From Heterodera schachtii (lineage: Eukaryota; Nematoda; Chromadorea; Rhabditida; Heteroderidae): a stretch of 64,000 bases of DNA. Location: assembly GCA_023374025.1 (NCBI GenBank), contig SIJG01000014.1, forward strand, positions 1,907,077 to 1,971,076, read 5' to 3'. The translations under genes and the position numbers were made by a program. The notes beneath the pieces were generated by a model that was not told where the DNA came from, did no database searches, and saw nothing but the letters and a program-made list of their open reading frames with translations. Numbering within the stretch: position 1 is the first letter of the stretch; the number at the start of each line of letters is the position of its first letter. Positions 36,905-49,600 of the stretch are shown here, piece by piece.

Positions 36905-37821
36905 TAGAGATCGGATACGGGCCGGACCCGTATACGGGTTTTTACGGGCCCGTAACCCGTAACCCGTATTTTTTTCGGCCGATACGGGTTTTTACGGGTT
37001 AAGGGTTTTACGGGTTTTTAGCCCGTAAGCCCGTAACCCGTATCGATGTCAAACCCGTAACCCTTACCCTTACCCGTACAATTATGATACGGGTTTTACG
37101 GGTTAATTTTCTTACGTTTTTTAAGGTGAAAATGGAGTAAATTTTTAAATTTTGTGCAGTCGATTCGCCAAAACTTTGAAATTGGGCGGTCAATTTCGTA
37201 AAATTTTCGGTGAAAATCGAAAAAGCAATGATAAATATTGGAAAATTTATGTAATTTGAAAAGAAATCAATTATTTCTCTACCAAAAATTTTTTAAGTTA
37301 TTGAATAGCTTTCGTTTAAATTTTCTATGAAATTCTTTTTTATTTTTAAGAAATTCTTTTTTTTACGAATTGGATTTGTAAATTCTTCAAAATTATAAAT
37401 CATTTTAATGAAAAACTGTCAGCAAAATTCATGAAATCAGTTAAAAATCGCAAATTTGGTCAATTTTTCTATTAAATCTATTAACAAATTGCAATCAAAT
37501 TTTAAAAAATTTCCCGGAGACGCCCAACGGCCACCGCCGGATGCCAATTGTTGTATTTTTGAATTTTGTTGCTTAAAATTTATAATAAAAATTATTATAA
37601 TGTCTTTTTAGCTTTAAATATTCAAAATTTGTATTTATTAAACCTATTTTTATCAAAAAGAAAAAAACCCTTACCCGTATACGGACCCGTATTATTTTTG
37701 AATACGGGTTTTTACGGGTTAAGGGTTTTACGGGTTTTTAGCCCGTAAGCCCGTAACCCGTATAGATGGCAAGCCCGTAACCCTTACCCTTATCCGTATT
37801 TTCTCAAAATTCCGATCTCTA
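36905..37821. mobile_element. hAT-like element present only in duplication copy 2
   Basis: The termini TAGAGATCGGA and TCCGATCTCTA are perfect 11-bp inverted repeats. They are flanked by GTATTAGT (36897-36904) and CTATTAGT (37822-37829), a 7/8-matching 8-bp target duplication. The subterminal 200 bp at each end are filled with ACGGGTT/AACCCGT repeats in opposite orientation; the interior is AT-rich and includes a CCCGGAGACGCC...CCACCGCCGG module. Copy 1 has the uninterrupted target (CAGTATTACTTATG near 29235), so the insertion postdates the duplication or was lost from copy 1. Confidence 0.85.
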
Positions 37822-38676
37822 CTATTAGTTATGTAAATCTGATTTTTGTACATTGACTACCAATTCACCACCAATTGCTTATTTATATTCAAAATTAATT
37901 ATTTATTGTTCTCACAACATTTTCTTGAAAATGGCACAACGAAATGCAAAAAAAAAAAGGGAAAAAGAGAAAGTGGACACAATTTATTATGCATTAGGTA
38001 ATTACATGGTTTGACTTTGATTGACTTTTGTGGGAACTTCTGTGAATTATCATTTTTTTTTCTTCTTTTTTTTCTCATTAATTGGCACTGGCGTCAAGCG
38101 AAACAAATGAAAATAATGTGCTAAAATAATGGGTATTAATTTAGGTTCTACTCTAAAATATTTAATCCCTCGAATTGCGCTGAATTTCGACAATTTTTAA
38201 ATTCATTTTAGTATTTTCATTATTTTTTTTTTGGCATTTTGTCTGTCCGACCTAAAGACAATAAGAAATGTTTTTTAGTACGTGTGTCTATACGTGATGT
38301 CAATGTTGCCTACGGCATGTGACCAGACTTACGATGTCCTTATCTGAAGTCTACAAAATTATTATAAATTGAAAGAGCATTACATTAATGGGAAAATGAC
38401 GAAGACAATAATGAACAAATGAGGCGTACTGTAAGTGCAAGTCATTATATTTCACATTAATTAGCATTCATCCAATTAAAAATGTCTTATGACGACAAAA
38501 GCGGTTACGCAAAACGGCAACACTTTTGTACTAAAAAAAAAATAATTAGCCAATTCCATTTAAAATTTAAGGCTCGAATTCACTCACATTTCATTAAACA
38601 TACAAAAAACCAAAAACCAATCATAAATTTAAAAGAAGAATTATTTCCCCTTTGGTTTTTCGATTTTCTGCCGCCA

Positions 38677-40073
38677 ATGAATTGTGGCAGTGATCCGACT
38701 GTTGTCAAATTGCGCCAATGTCTTCAAATGACTTATTATCTGGTCTTCTTACTGTTTCTCACCTTCTGTGTTTACCCTTTGATCAAATTGGCTCGAGAAC
38801 GCTTGGCTCTGTACATTCTGATCAGCAAAGTGCGAAGGCGAACATGGGGAAATTAACCAAAAATTGAACACTTAATTAATCAATTAGCCAATTCAGTCTA
38901 ATTAAAACAGTTAATTATTGTTGTAAGTTAAATGATTTCCTTCCCCATTTAGCTTTTTCCTGCCTTCATCATGATATGCTCCTTCTTCTTGGGCATTGAT
39001 TCGGTCATTCGTTTCGTCAATATTGGCCAGATGGTGCGCCAAAGTCTGATCATTTTCGGATTGGTTAACTATCGTTTGCATATCATGGCATTGGCCCTAA
39101 ACAGAGCACACGCACTGTTCTTCCCATTTCATTACAACGAAAAAGTCACAAAAAGGTAATTAATTAAAAAAAGTCACAAAAAGTAACTAGGTAATTAATT
39201 AGCTTTTTTTGCGCAATTAATTAACATTGCTCCCATTTTGATGCATTTTTACGATTCATTAAGGGTTGTTCTGTTCCAATGTGTGTTCTTTCATTTGTTG
39301 TCCATCCTCTTCACTGTTTTGGCATATTTTCACCCTGGCAAGTGAATGTTTTACTGTAATCATTGGTTACTGTATTTTCTACAGTATCAATTCCGCTTTT
39401 CTTCTCTTTAGTTATCTCACTTTACACTTGGCCATATCTGATCGTTTCTTCCTCATTTTATGTGGCAATTGCAATTCGTTTGGCGTGGATCAAAGGTAAA
39501 ATAAATAATTAATTTTTTTCTAAAATCCCAATTTATTCACTTTTAAAGCGCATAATCGCAGTTGGAACTCCGAAGGGGCGTCCGCCCAATCGTCGGACAA
39601 AGACAGCGGACGAATCACTGCGACATGCTTCGCCATTCAAATCCAAGCTTGGGCTTATGTATTGATAAATGCAGCGGCCAATTACAAGTGGTACTCCGAC
39701 TTTATCAGCTGTCACCCAATCGGACAAATTGCTTTTTTCCCCATCCAACTTTTCGTGTGCATTTATGTGATAGCGGACGAGGCAATTACAATTAAAATTT
39801 AATCAAATTTTGAATAAAATATTAAAATAAACATTTCTTAAGCTCTTTTTGCTGATGCTTTGTAAAGAAATGCGCGTTATTTTTGTGCGAATGATTGGCA
39901 AAGTGTTGCCATTTGTCCGGAAGAGAAATGCCACTGAAATGGCGCCATTCACAACCCAATACAGTAGCCAAATGCCGAAGCCAAACCAAACACAGCACAG
40001 TAAAAGGCAGATGCGAATGATCGATGTCAATAACACGGTAAATCATTACGCAGAGAACAAATTGAGAAGATAA
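38677..40073 (+). CDS. seven-transmembrane receptor, six exons (paralogue C)
   Basis: Exons: 38677-38829, 38953-39155, 39264-39337, 39412-39495, 39549-39781 and 39843-40073; 325 residues. The start MNCGSD was chosen because both relatives begin MNCS or MDCT. About seven hydrophobic segments are followed by a basic tail (VRKRN, later NKLRR). It is collinear with the minus-strand gene at 8605-9998: exon 2 length, total length before the last exon and all phases agree. Conserved words are ALYILISK, RLHIMALALNRAHAL, FYVAIAIRLAWIK, SGRITATCFAIQI and CHPIGQI. Introns 3 and 5 use GC donors (G|GCAAGT and GAG|GCAATT); at intron 3 the relative has GT. Probably a chemoreceptor-type GPCR; class not assigned. 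Confidence 0.75.
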
Positions 40074-40633
40074 CAACAGCTGATCAATCAGTCAGCAGAA
40101 AAGAAGTTTTTGAACCCCGAGAAAAATTGGCCAATGGATGCTTTTCTTTTAATTGTTCATTGACTCTTTTTATTATTTTATTATTAATGTATTTTTAAAT
40201 AAATTTTTGAAGGAGTGACAGTAAATAAACTGTTTTGAAATTATTTTATATACATTATTAAATTGCAAAATAATTAATGGAATTTATTTATTTAAATTAT
40301 ATTTGTTTTATTAAATTACATTTTTAAACGAGAGAATCTCTTCACAATTTATTTGTGATAGATTAATGATATGGAAAATATGATTCATCGAAAGTGTCAG
40401 TGGTTTCCATCCAAAAAAGAGAGAAAATATAAATGACGGACATTTTTACACCACAATATGTTATGTTGATTTGTACACAATTATTTGTTTTTCTTCTCAA
40501 ATGAAAATAAATGTATTTCCAAAATTCACTTTTTGTATTAAATAATTTTTCGTTTTTCAATTTTTCTTTTCAATTATTAATTAATAAAATTCATTAGTTC
40601 CTCTAATTGCCTCTACATTTTCCAAATTGCGCC
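40074..40633. other. intergenic, no gene supported
   Basis: AT-rich spacer between the receptor gene and the galectin-like gene, both on the plus strand. It contains several AATAAA words and should include the promoter of the downstream gene. Confidence 0.4.
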
Positions 40634-43600
40634 ATGTCTCTGCTCCTCAACTGGGCCACCTTCACTATTTTTACCATTGCTTTGGCTGTGCCAATGTTTC
40701 AGTCTTTTTCCGGTGTCCAATCGTACGCTAATGATGAGTGAATGAATGACTATTAATAACCCAATTAATATTCTAATTTTATTTCAGCAATGCTTCTTCC
40801 CTTACGGGCGAATCAATGAAAAAACATTTTACGAAGGAATATAACGCATTGGACCAATGCACCAAAACGAAAGCTGACCAAAAGATCGGCTCCTTCTCAT
40901 TGAGCTTCAAAATAATCGGAGAATGCGTCAAGGGGTGCAAAAATGCATAAATTAGTGAATTTAATTAATTAAAACAATGAATTAGCATGCTTTTTTGTTA
41001 CCCGGGCTCTTTGGAGCAAAGCGGCTCACAGTATAATTATGGGATGACGGTGGGCATGCAATACAAAGTGAAAAACCAGCCAAATGTAAAAGTTTATCAG
41101 ATAAAACCATTTTATTGCTTAAACTTTGTCAGAATTCCGTCGCGAAGGAATGCGAAGAAAAGCATCGTTTATTGTGCTTGAGTGAAAAAAAAGAGGAAAG
41201 GCGGCTTTGCATGGAAAGCCCAGTTTGGCACGGCATCAGAATAAGCGGCCCATTCAATGGCAGCAAATTCCAGTTGGAAATGTCAATTGCCAAAGAAAAG
41301 TTGAGCAAATTTAAAATTCTAAAAATATTTTTTTATTTTAAGCTACGAATTCGAAGTGCCCAAACACCGTAATGAGTTCAGACTCATTTTCGGTAATCGT
41401 CATAATCTGTTGACACTTCTCATTGATGAATTGGGTAAGTTATTTTAAAATTAATTAAAATTTCATTCACTTTTCAGGCAATCAAATTGAATTTCTGAAC
41501 CATAACGACGACAAAATCCGTGACGCATTCATTGCGAAGAAAGCGCACAAAGCGACAAAACTGAGAGACCACGTGGGCCTATGGATGCTCGGCTTGGATT
41601 TGTTGCCGATGCTAAGCCGAAGGACGATGCATTTGCATGCTTACAGAGGCTGTTCCTGCAATATGCACGCATGGGTGAGCAGAGCTTAGTGAATTTTTTT
41701 AGCTTCCATTTGGCATTTTGGAGACAAACTGTCCATTTTTAAAACGATGTAAAAATAATGGAAAAATAGAAAATATTTTCATATGTAATTTTAGAAAAAA
41801 GGTATTTTGTATGATTTTTGCAAATTTTGCCAAGACATTCTTTTTCTTGTGGCTTCTATAAATGGAAATACTTATAAGCTTTACTCAGGGCTCGGATTCG
41901 TACTTGGATGCCAAGTACATACTTGGATTTGGGCTTTTGTGCTTGGAACTAAAAATAGATGTTTTTAGTGAAAATCTGTTTAGAAAATAGTCAAACTTTT
42001 CAATTTTTCTCCCGGCGGCGCCAATGGCACCGCTTACTAGAGGTGTGCCGTGATTCACGGTCACGGTTACGGTTACCGTGAATTTCACGGGTTTTTTCAC
42101 TCACGGTCACGATTCACGGTACCAATTCAAAGTTATTCCGTGAAAAATTTACCCTGGATAAAATTGAAAATTTACGAATTACATATTGTTTTCATAGAGA
42201 ATTTGGTCATTTTTTGGGCAAAGTTTGCTAAGAAACAGAGCAAAATTTTCAAAAATTTCCCCGGCGGCGCCTATCGGCACCGCCGGCCCAATCTCTATTC
42301 CTGAAACTTTTTTGAACAAAGTCAACTACCTATATTGTGCGAAAAACAAATAAAAAGCAACTTTTCAAGGATGACCCCATTTAAATAAAAATCATTAAAT
42401 TTCTTTTAAAAACTCGCTCGAAATAAAGTTTTAAAAATGATCGGAATCAATTTAGAATATGGTTCGGACTCCGCCCCCGTCACCCATGCCGGGGGCGGGA
42501 CAGGTTTTTTGGCCTCACCCCCGCCCCCGCCCCCGTGACTCAGACCCCCGCAATCCCCGCCCCCGCGAGCTTCGCCCCCGCGGGGGCGCGGGGGTGAAAA
42601 TACACCCCTAAGAATGGCATTTCTTTGGATAAAAGGCAAAAAATTTATACAATTTTGAATTTTTTTGGTAAATATTGATCATAGTCACCAAACTCAAAAA
42701 TGCTTAAAAACGGTCAGAATCGATGTAAAAAGGTTAGAAATGTGTCGGAAAAATAGAATTGGGGGCGCGCTTGCCCTTTTTCAGGCTGAAAAAGTGCCGG
42801 AATTGGAGTGCCAAACTCAGCTGGGACTCAATTGACCGCACAATAAAACACTCAAAATGCATTTTAAATAATTTTTCTAGGGTATTTTGTGAGCTGATCA
42901 CGAATATGACATTTGTTTTTCAAAATTTCGAATCCCGAACCCGGTTCGAACCGGTTCAAAACTCGAAAATTGAGAGCTTTGGCACTATAACTTTTTAAAT
43001 GATCGAACACTGACAAATTTGGTATCATTCGAACTTTCGCAAAAGGGAGCATGCGAAGACGGAGCAAGTAGTGGGGCGAGACGGAGGGCGGAGGAAGACG
43101 TCTGACGAGCGCCACAGGCGGTTGACTGCGGGGGCCCGAAGGGCCCCCGCCAATCAGTCAACCGCCTGCGGATCACGCGCGGACTTCTTCCGTAGCCCGT
43201 AGTCTCGCCCCACCTACTGGCCGCCGTAGTCGAGTGTGCGGCGGTTTTTTAGCGCAATATGCAAATTCAAACTTTTATATTTGACGTCCTTTCTAAATTT
43301 AAAATTTTGTTCGAATTAGGGTTCGTGGTTCGGAATTTTGCAAAATAAAGGTCATATTCGTGATCAGCGTCAAAAATTACCCTAGAAAATTATTTAAAAT
43401 GTTTTTTGAGTGCTTTTTACAGCAGGGTGCCGATCTATTCTTATTTATAAGAAATGTTCTGATTTCTGGCTATTGTTCTTATTTTGTTCTTATTTCTTAA
43501 AATTCTTCAGAAAATTTGTAATTTTATGGCGTAATATCACTTTGATTTTCAAAATTTTCCACGGCGGTGCCTAAGGGCACCGCCGGACCCCCAAAATACT

Positions 43601-46600
43601 TTGTTTTCTTAAAAATTGGCTCAGAATCACAAAATTTGGACAATTTTTGGACAAAATCTGTTAATTGTTTTCTTAAAAATTGGCTCAGAATCACAAAATT
43701 TGGACAATTTTTGGACAAAATCTGCTAACAAATTATACTCAAATTTTCAGAAATTTTCCCGGCGGCGCCTTTCGGCACCGCCGGCCTTCCGCCCCGCTTG
43801 TTCCCAAAAAAGTCTTTAAAAAATGCGCCGCAAAAAAAAATCGTAAAATCTGATATTTTTTTTGAGCCCGATTGTATTAAATGTACGATTTGCGTATTTC
43901 CTCCCCAAAATTGTTAAAAATGATCATGGGAGGCGAAAAATACGAAAGTTGATTCTATATTAATTGAATAAAATGTTATACAAGCGATTTAAAGCAATTT
44001 TGCAAAATGTTCTTATTTTTGACCCAAAAATCTTTGAAAAATTTTCGATCGGCACCCTGTTTTACAGTGCGGTCATTTGAGTCTTTTTACATCGATTCTG
44101 ACCGTTTTTAAGCATTTTTGAGTTTGGTGACTATGCTCAATATTTTCCATTTTTTTAAACATCTTGACCATTTTTTATAAAATAAAGTAATTTTGCTTTT
44201 CTTTTTAGAACGTCCACAATTATGCGAAAAATGCAAATTATGGGCGCGCTTGCCAATGGACACTTCAGTACCCGATTTTTTTAAACTGAAAAATGCAAGC
44301 GAATTTGGTCATTTTTTGGACAAATTTTGTGCACAAATAAGACTCAAATTTTCAAATTTTTTTTTTGCGGCAGCGTCTATCGGCTCCCCTGGACCCCCTT
44401 TTCCCAAAGTTTTTTTTTGTAAAATCATACCAGAAAAAAAGACGGTGTAAAAAGCAAAAAAACTCGCCGACAGAGAAAAAATAAACTCAAAAAATTTCAC
44501 GGTCACGGTCACGAAAACCGTGAATTTCACGAGTTTTTTGGATCACGGTCACGATTCACGGGACCAATTCACGGTCAGGGTTGACGGGGTCAATTCACGG
44601 TCACGGTCACGATTCGCGGGTTTTTTCAGTCACGGCACACCTCTACCGCTTACCCCCCCCCCCCCAAAAAAACTCATATTTTTCCTTAAAAAATTGAACC
44701 AAAATCGCATAAATTTGTCATTTTTTGGTGAAAATCTGTTAACAATTTACACTAAAATTTTCAAAATTTCCCGGCGGCGCCTATCGGCACCGCCGGACTC
44801 ATCCCCAAACTCCCAAATTTCTTTTTGAAAAAGAACGCCGCAAAAAAAAGTAGTTTTGAAAGCATAAAAATCTATTCTCAGTAAACTACCTCTTTTTAAT
44901 TATGTATTGTTCAAATTTATGTGTACTTGGATTTCACAAATTTCCCCCCCCCCATTATGTACTTGGAAAGTGACTTCGTACGATCCGAGCCCTGGCTTTA
45001 CTCAATAATAACCTGCTCATTTGCCTTTGTCGACCAAAATCGAAAATGTGAAATCCTGACAAAAAAAAAAATCAATTTTCTTAAAGTTTCATAATCCGCA
45101 TGAAAAGCTCGTGTCGCACGAAATGTATGGTGTCCCACCAATTCCGACGGAATGTGCCGTGGCGCAAGACAAGGAATTCGAATTCCAATTGGAGCCCATC
45201 AAAATTGGCAATTCGTTGAACGTTTCTTTCCGCATGGAAAAAAACGCGAACTTTGTTCACATTCGTTTGTTGGACGAAAAACGGAGCCTTATTTTCGCCA
45301 TGGAAATGACGAAAAATGACACAAGATTGGAACCGGTAAAATGTAGCAAAAGTCGCACTTTTTCAATAAATAGTTTTTTTTAATATTTAAATTGCATTTC
45401 GCACAAATTAAAAAGTTCTTATATTCTCCGTAACAGAATATTGAACTGATTGATTGTGGTAATACGCGCTTTATGAGAGCATCTCACAAAATCAAAGTAC
45501 AATTTGTTGTACAGAAATTTTTTTATGAGATTAATGTGAATGGCAAAAAATGTGCCAATTATTTCCCATGGCCAAACGATTGGATGGAAAGCGACAGACG
45601 CACCGAAAGAATTAAAAGTGTTACGGTAATGACCATACAAAATACAATGCCTACCATAATTTTCTACAATGTTTCACTTTTTTAAGTTGAAAGGTGATAT
45701 CTATACAGAAACGATTGATGTCAGGCAGAATAACACAGAAGTAGTAAGTCCCATTTATATCTTTGCTCCCTCTGTTTTGGGCATTTTTTGCCGAGAGTCT
45801 CGGCTTTGGTATGAAAAATGCCTCGGCTTTATTAGTGACGTTGCCGAGTCGCTTAGCCAAGTTTCTATTCTTGGAGAGACTTTCGGTCTTGTTCAGCACT
45901 TTCGTTTTCTTTTAGGTGCCATTCCAATCAGTTCAGCCTTATGTACATTTAAATGCTCCAATCTTTGCCGATCATCAAATCCATTTTATGGGTAAAACCA
46001 AAAAAGAAGCCAATTCTGTGCGATTTTATTTATTGCAAAGTGCCCTCGAAATCAACGATTACTGTATGTATCAATAAGATATTGTATTTGCCTAAAATAA
46101 TGTCGAGTTTTCTCAGTTGGCACTGCAATATTGGCATTTCAATTGAATTTTTCGTCCGATGGTCAACTCAAAAATGTGGAAAGTAAATACCAAGAATGGG
46201 AAAAAGTACGGTAGATTATGATCAATTGACAAAATTAATATTACTCACTTTCTTTGATGTTAAACCAACGATTTTAGTTAGGACGGCGGAACAAATGGAA
46301 AGATTACAATGTAACGACGCGATTTAATAAATTACCCCGCGGGGCACCATTTGAACTTTTCATAAATTTGAAGAACGATAATGATCAAAACGAGCGTAAG
46401 TTACGTAATTTATCAATGGAAAAAAAGAAATTGTTTAATTTTGTAAATGGGACTCAATATTTGCCACAAAGAGCAATTTTAATTATATAAAAAGAGAAGT
46501 ACCAATGTTTTAAATTATGCTAACAATAAAAAATGAATTAAACGGAATTAAATGGACAATTAAGAACCGTTGCTGGAAACAATTGATGTGAAGTTGACCA

Positions 46601-49600
46601 CCAGTAAGAAAATTGGACGAAATGTGGTGACCTCATTTGAGTTGAAAAAAGATTTTTTGAAAAAGCATTTCGTCACGACAATTGGGGTAATAAAAGTCGG
46701 AAAATTAATACAAAATTCTGTTTTTATTTTTAGGTCGACGGCGACGTGATTCTTTTTGCAGAACCAATAGCTAAACAAATTGTCAACCCAAGGCGGAAAA
46801 CGGAAACGGTTAAAATGGCATATTTATTTTTCTTATTATATTTTTCGTATTAAAAATATTGCGCAAATTTAAGCGTGGAGATCGTTGTTTGAGTTTTGCT
46901 CTTTTGAGTTTGAAGCGGATTAACTCATTAGAAACAACCAGATGATTAAATATTCTTGACATCATTCTATATCCCAAATTGATTTACCTATGTGTGTTGC
47001 TTTTGTCTGAGCCTCGTTCTTTAGCGAGGGTTCAATGGTACTACGTCATTATCAAAAACCATCAAAATGGGCGTTACTCAAAAAACCCATCAAAATAAAA
47101 AAATTCTCAAAAATAACAAAACAAATTTTTAATATAATAAAAAAAAACACTTAGGGCTATTGAATAATATCAAGATTATAAAATTTGATTCATCTTGGGC
47201 GAAGTTATATAAAATTTTCTGTCAAAAATTTTCCATTGATGGTTTTTGAGCGTGCTGGGAAGAAACCGCTACCATGAGCGTTTCTTAAAAACTGCCAAGT
47301 TGTAGGAAAACAAAAAGTGTAAAACATAAAAATTAATAACTTGGTTCAATTTCAACTAAATTAATATTACATGGTATCATTCATTAGTTTTTTTGTTATC
47401 ATAAGAACATTAATTTATTTTTTTAAAGAAAAGTTATTTGTTATATTCCACAAAATCTTATGTCAGAATTTTGTGACAAAACTTTTTTGAACCCCAGTGA
47501 AATTTTTTGGAATTTTAAAGATAGATAGATTAAATAGAGTACTTGAAATTCTAAAAAGAAAATTAATCTAATTGCTTCTGAAAGTTATAAAGCATTAACA
47601 GGCTATGCTTTTTGCGGGACCCACGCGTTTCGGCGCTCGCGTTTCGGCGCTCGCGTTCCGGCGCCAGCTCGTTTTTCCACTATAGCTTTTTTCTTCGGCA
47701 TCCAAATCCAACAATCTTGGTATCATTCGAAAGCTCTTAACATGCTCTATTAGCCTTACAAAAAGCAAAAAGATTTTCAAGCCTGGAAAAATTTATTAAG
47801 AAAAAAGTTCAAAAATTTCGATTTTTCGCAATTTTCATGTATAACTTTTTTGATAATTGTCTAATCGCGACTCAATACCTTAGAAAAAGCTTCTAAACAT
47901 GTTAAGCTTTCGAATGATATCAACAATGTTGGATTTAGATGACTAAGAAAAAAGTTATAGTGGTAAAACATGCAAGCGCCGAAACCGAGCGCAGAACCGC
48001 AGTGGACCCGCTATTGCGATGGTCATGCGGATTTAATGATAAATATTTAGAATTTTCAAGTCATTAAAATGAGCCAAACTTATTTAATATCTTCGATAGC
48101 CCTAAGAATTCTCTATTTATCTCTAAAATTTCACTAGGTTTCAAAATTCCTACAACTTGGCATTTTTTAAGAAACGACTTACAATTAGCACCTTTTTTGA
48201 GTAACGCCCATTTTGATGGGGTTTAAGTAACGACTCGGCACTGTTGCTTCGATTTCTCTCGTTTTAAATTATTCCTATTTTATAAGCGGTCATTGACTTT
48301 CGTGTCCAGACATTTGCGCCGCGCCAATGTTCAAAATTGAATTCAAACTAACATTTTTTTAAGCCCTGATATTCTCAGCATTAAAATTAAGAAAACACAG
48401 TTTTTATTTTATTTATTAGGAGCATTAATTCAGCTGTTTGAGTACTTGTTGAAAATGTCGGGTAACCCTAACTTTATTATATAAAATTTGTCCAAAAAAT
48501 TTGCACATTTTTTCAGTGCATTTTAACTTTTCCGGCGTTGCCTATAGAGCTGCCCGGAAAATTTTGAAAATTTTTGGCACGGTTTTTTGAACATGCTTAC
48601 ACCAAAAATGACCAATTTATGAATTTTAGACTGAAATTTCAAAATTTATAAGAAATACAAATTTTGGCAAAAAAGAAAAGAAACTTTTTTGACAAATTAA
48701 TATTTTTAATAAACTTTCATAAAGATGTTGGCATTTCTATGATATTGAATTATATTAATGGAAATATATTTTTAAATTTATCTTTTAATAGTTATTATTT
48801 AGTTCAAATAAGTTAAAATGTGAGTTGTCAAATGGGATTAACCCAGGTTAAAAGGAACACAATTCATGTACATAACACTCACTAACCAGGGATGGCACGG
48901 AATTCCGAGTTCCGACTTCCGGCATTTTTGGGGTCGGAATTCGACTTCCGAAAATTTTTGGGGCCTCGGATGAAATTTCTGATAAAAAGTCGAATTTTTT
49001 TTTGAGTTTTTTTTTTTCAAAAATTACAATTTTTGTACAATTTCTGTTAATAAATTGCATTGAATTTTTTAAAATTTTCCCGGCGGCGCCTATCGCCACC
49101 GACGGACACAAAAATCTTTAATTTCTTTGAAAATTTGCTAAAAATCGCTAAATTTGGTCATTTTTTCTACAAAATCTTTTAACAAATCGCATTTAAAATC
49201 ATTAAAATTTTCCCAGCGGCGCCTGTCGGCACCGCCGGACCTCTCACCCAAGTCTCCCAAATTTTCTTTGGATAAACCGCGCCGCAAAAAAGGGTGTAAC
49301 TGTCCTAAAAAAAAATTCCAGAATAATGTAAAATTAAATAAAAAAAATTTTGAAATTCATTAAAAAAAATTTCAAATAAATATATAAATATACTAAAAAC
49401 AGTTTGAAATCACCTTTTACATGGTTAAGAATTTTAAAATTTAGCCTATTAAATATTTAAAAAATTTTATTATACTTTATATTTTTTGAAAAATTCAGAC
49501 TTACGAGTTCCGACATTTTTGGGGTCGGAATTCCAACTTCCGAAAAAATTTTGGGCCTCGGAATTCCATCCCCCCCCCCCCCCCCGAGAGGTCGGGGAAC

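Larger units (their letters stand above)
29884..38471. repeat. tandem duplication, copy 2 (8588 bp with an insertion)
   Basis: Second unit of the direct repeat. After removal of the 917-bp hAT-like insertion and its duplicated target it is close to copy 1 in length. Differences from copy 1 include a one-base deletion in the kinase tail, an altered block near 31756-31775, loss of a stretch near 35727 inside the older element, and scattered substitutions. Noncoding parts outside the kinase gene and the two elements hold nothing else recognised. Confidence 0.95.
42660..44146. mobile_element. foldback element B, inverted copy of element A, interrupted
   Basis: The arms carry ATTGATCATAGTCACCAAAC (about 42674) and its complement (to about 44140), plus GGTCAGAATCGATG near both ends, as in element A at 1545-2516. 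The GC-rich core (43033-43245) is in the opposite orientation relative to A. The right arm is split by the third-level element at 43423-44059. Confidence 0.8.
42038..44645. mobile_element. second-level nested hAT-like element
   Basis: The ends TAGAGGTGTGCCGTGA and TCACGGCACACCTCTA are perfect 16-bp inverted repeats, flanked by the exact 8-bp duplication CCGCTTAC (42030-42037 and 44646-44653). Arrays of TCACGGTCACGG lie inside both ends, and CGGCGGCGCC...CACCGCCGG modules follow (42261-42286 and near 44370). It was inserted into the outer element at 41886-44994. Confidence 0.9.
41886..44994. mobile_element. outer hAT-like element in galectin gene intron 6
   Basis: The termini CAGGGCTCGGATTCGTAC and GTACGATCCGAGCCCTG are inverted repeats (the right one slightly imperfect). 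They are flanked by the identical 8-bp duplication GCTTTACT at 41878-41885 and 44995-45002. Its own sequence is only about 0.5 kb; the rest is nested insertions. Subterminal TACTTGG repeats lie at both ends, and a copy of the CGGCGGCGCC module is on each side of the nested element. It sits inside intron 6 (41675-45086), so it should be spliced out. Confidence 0.9.
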
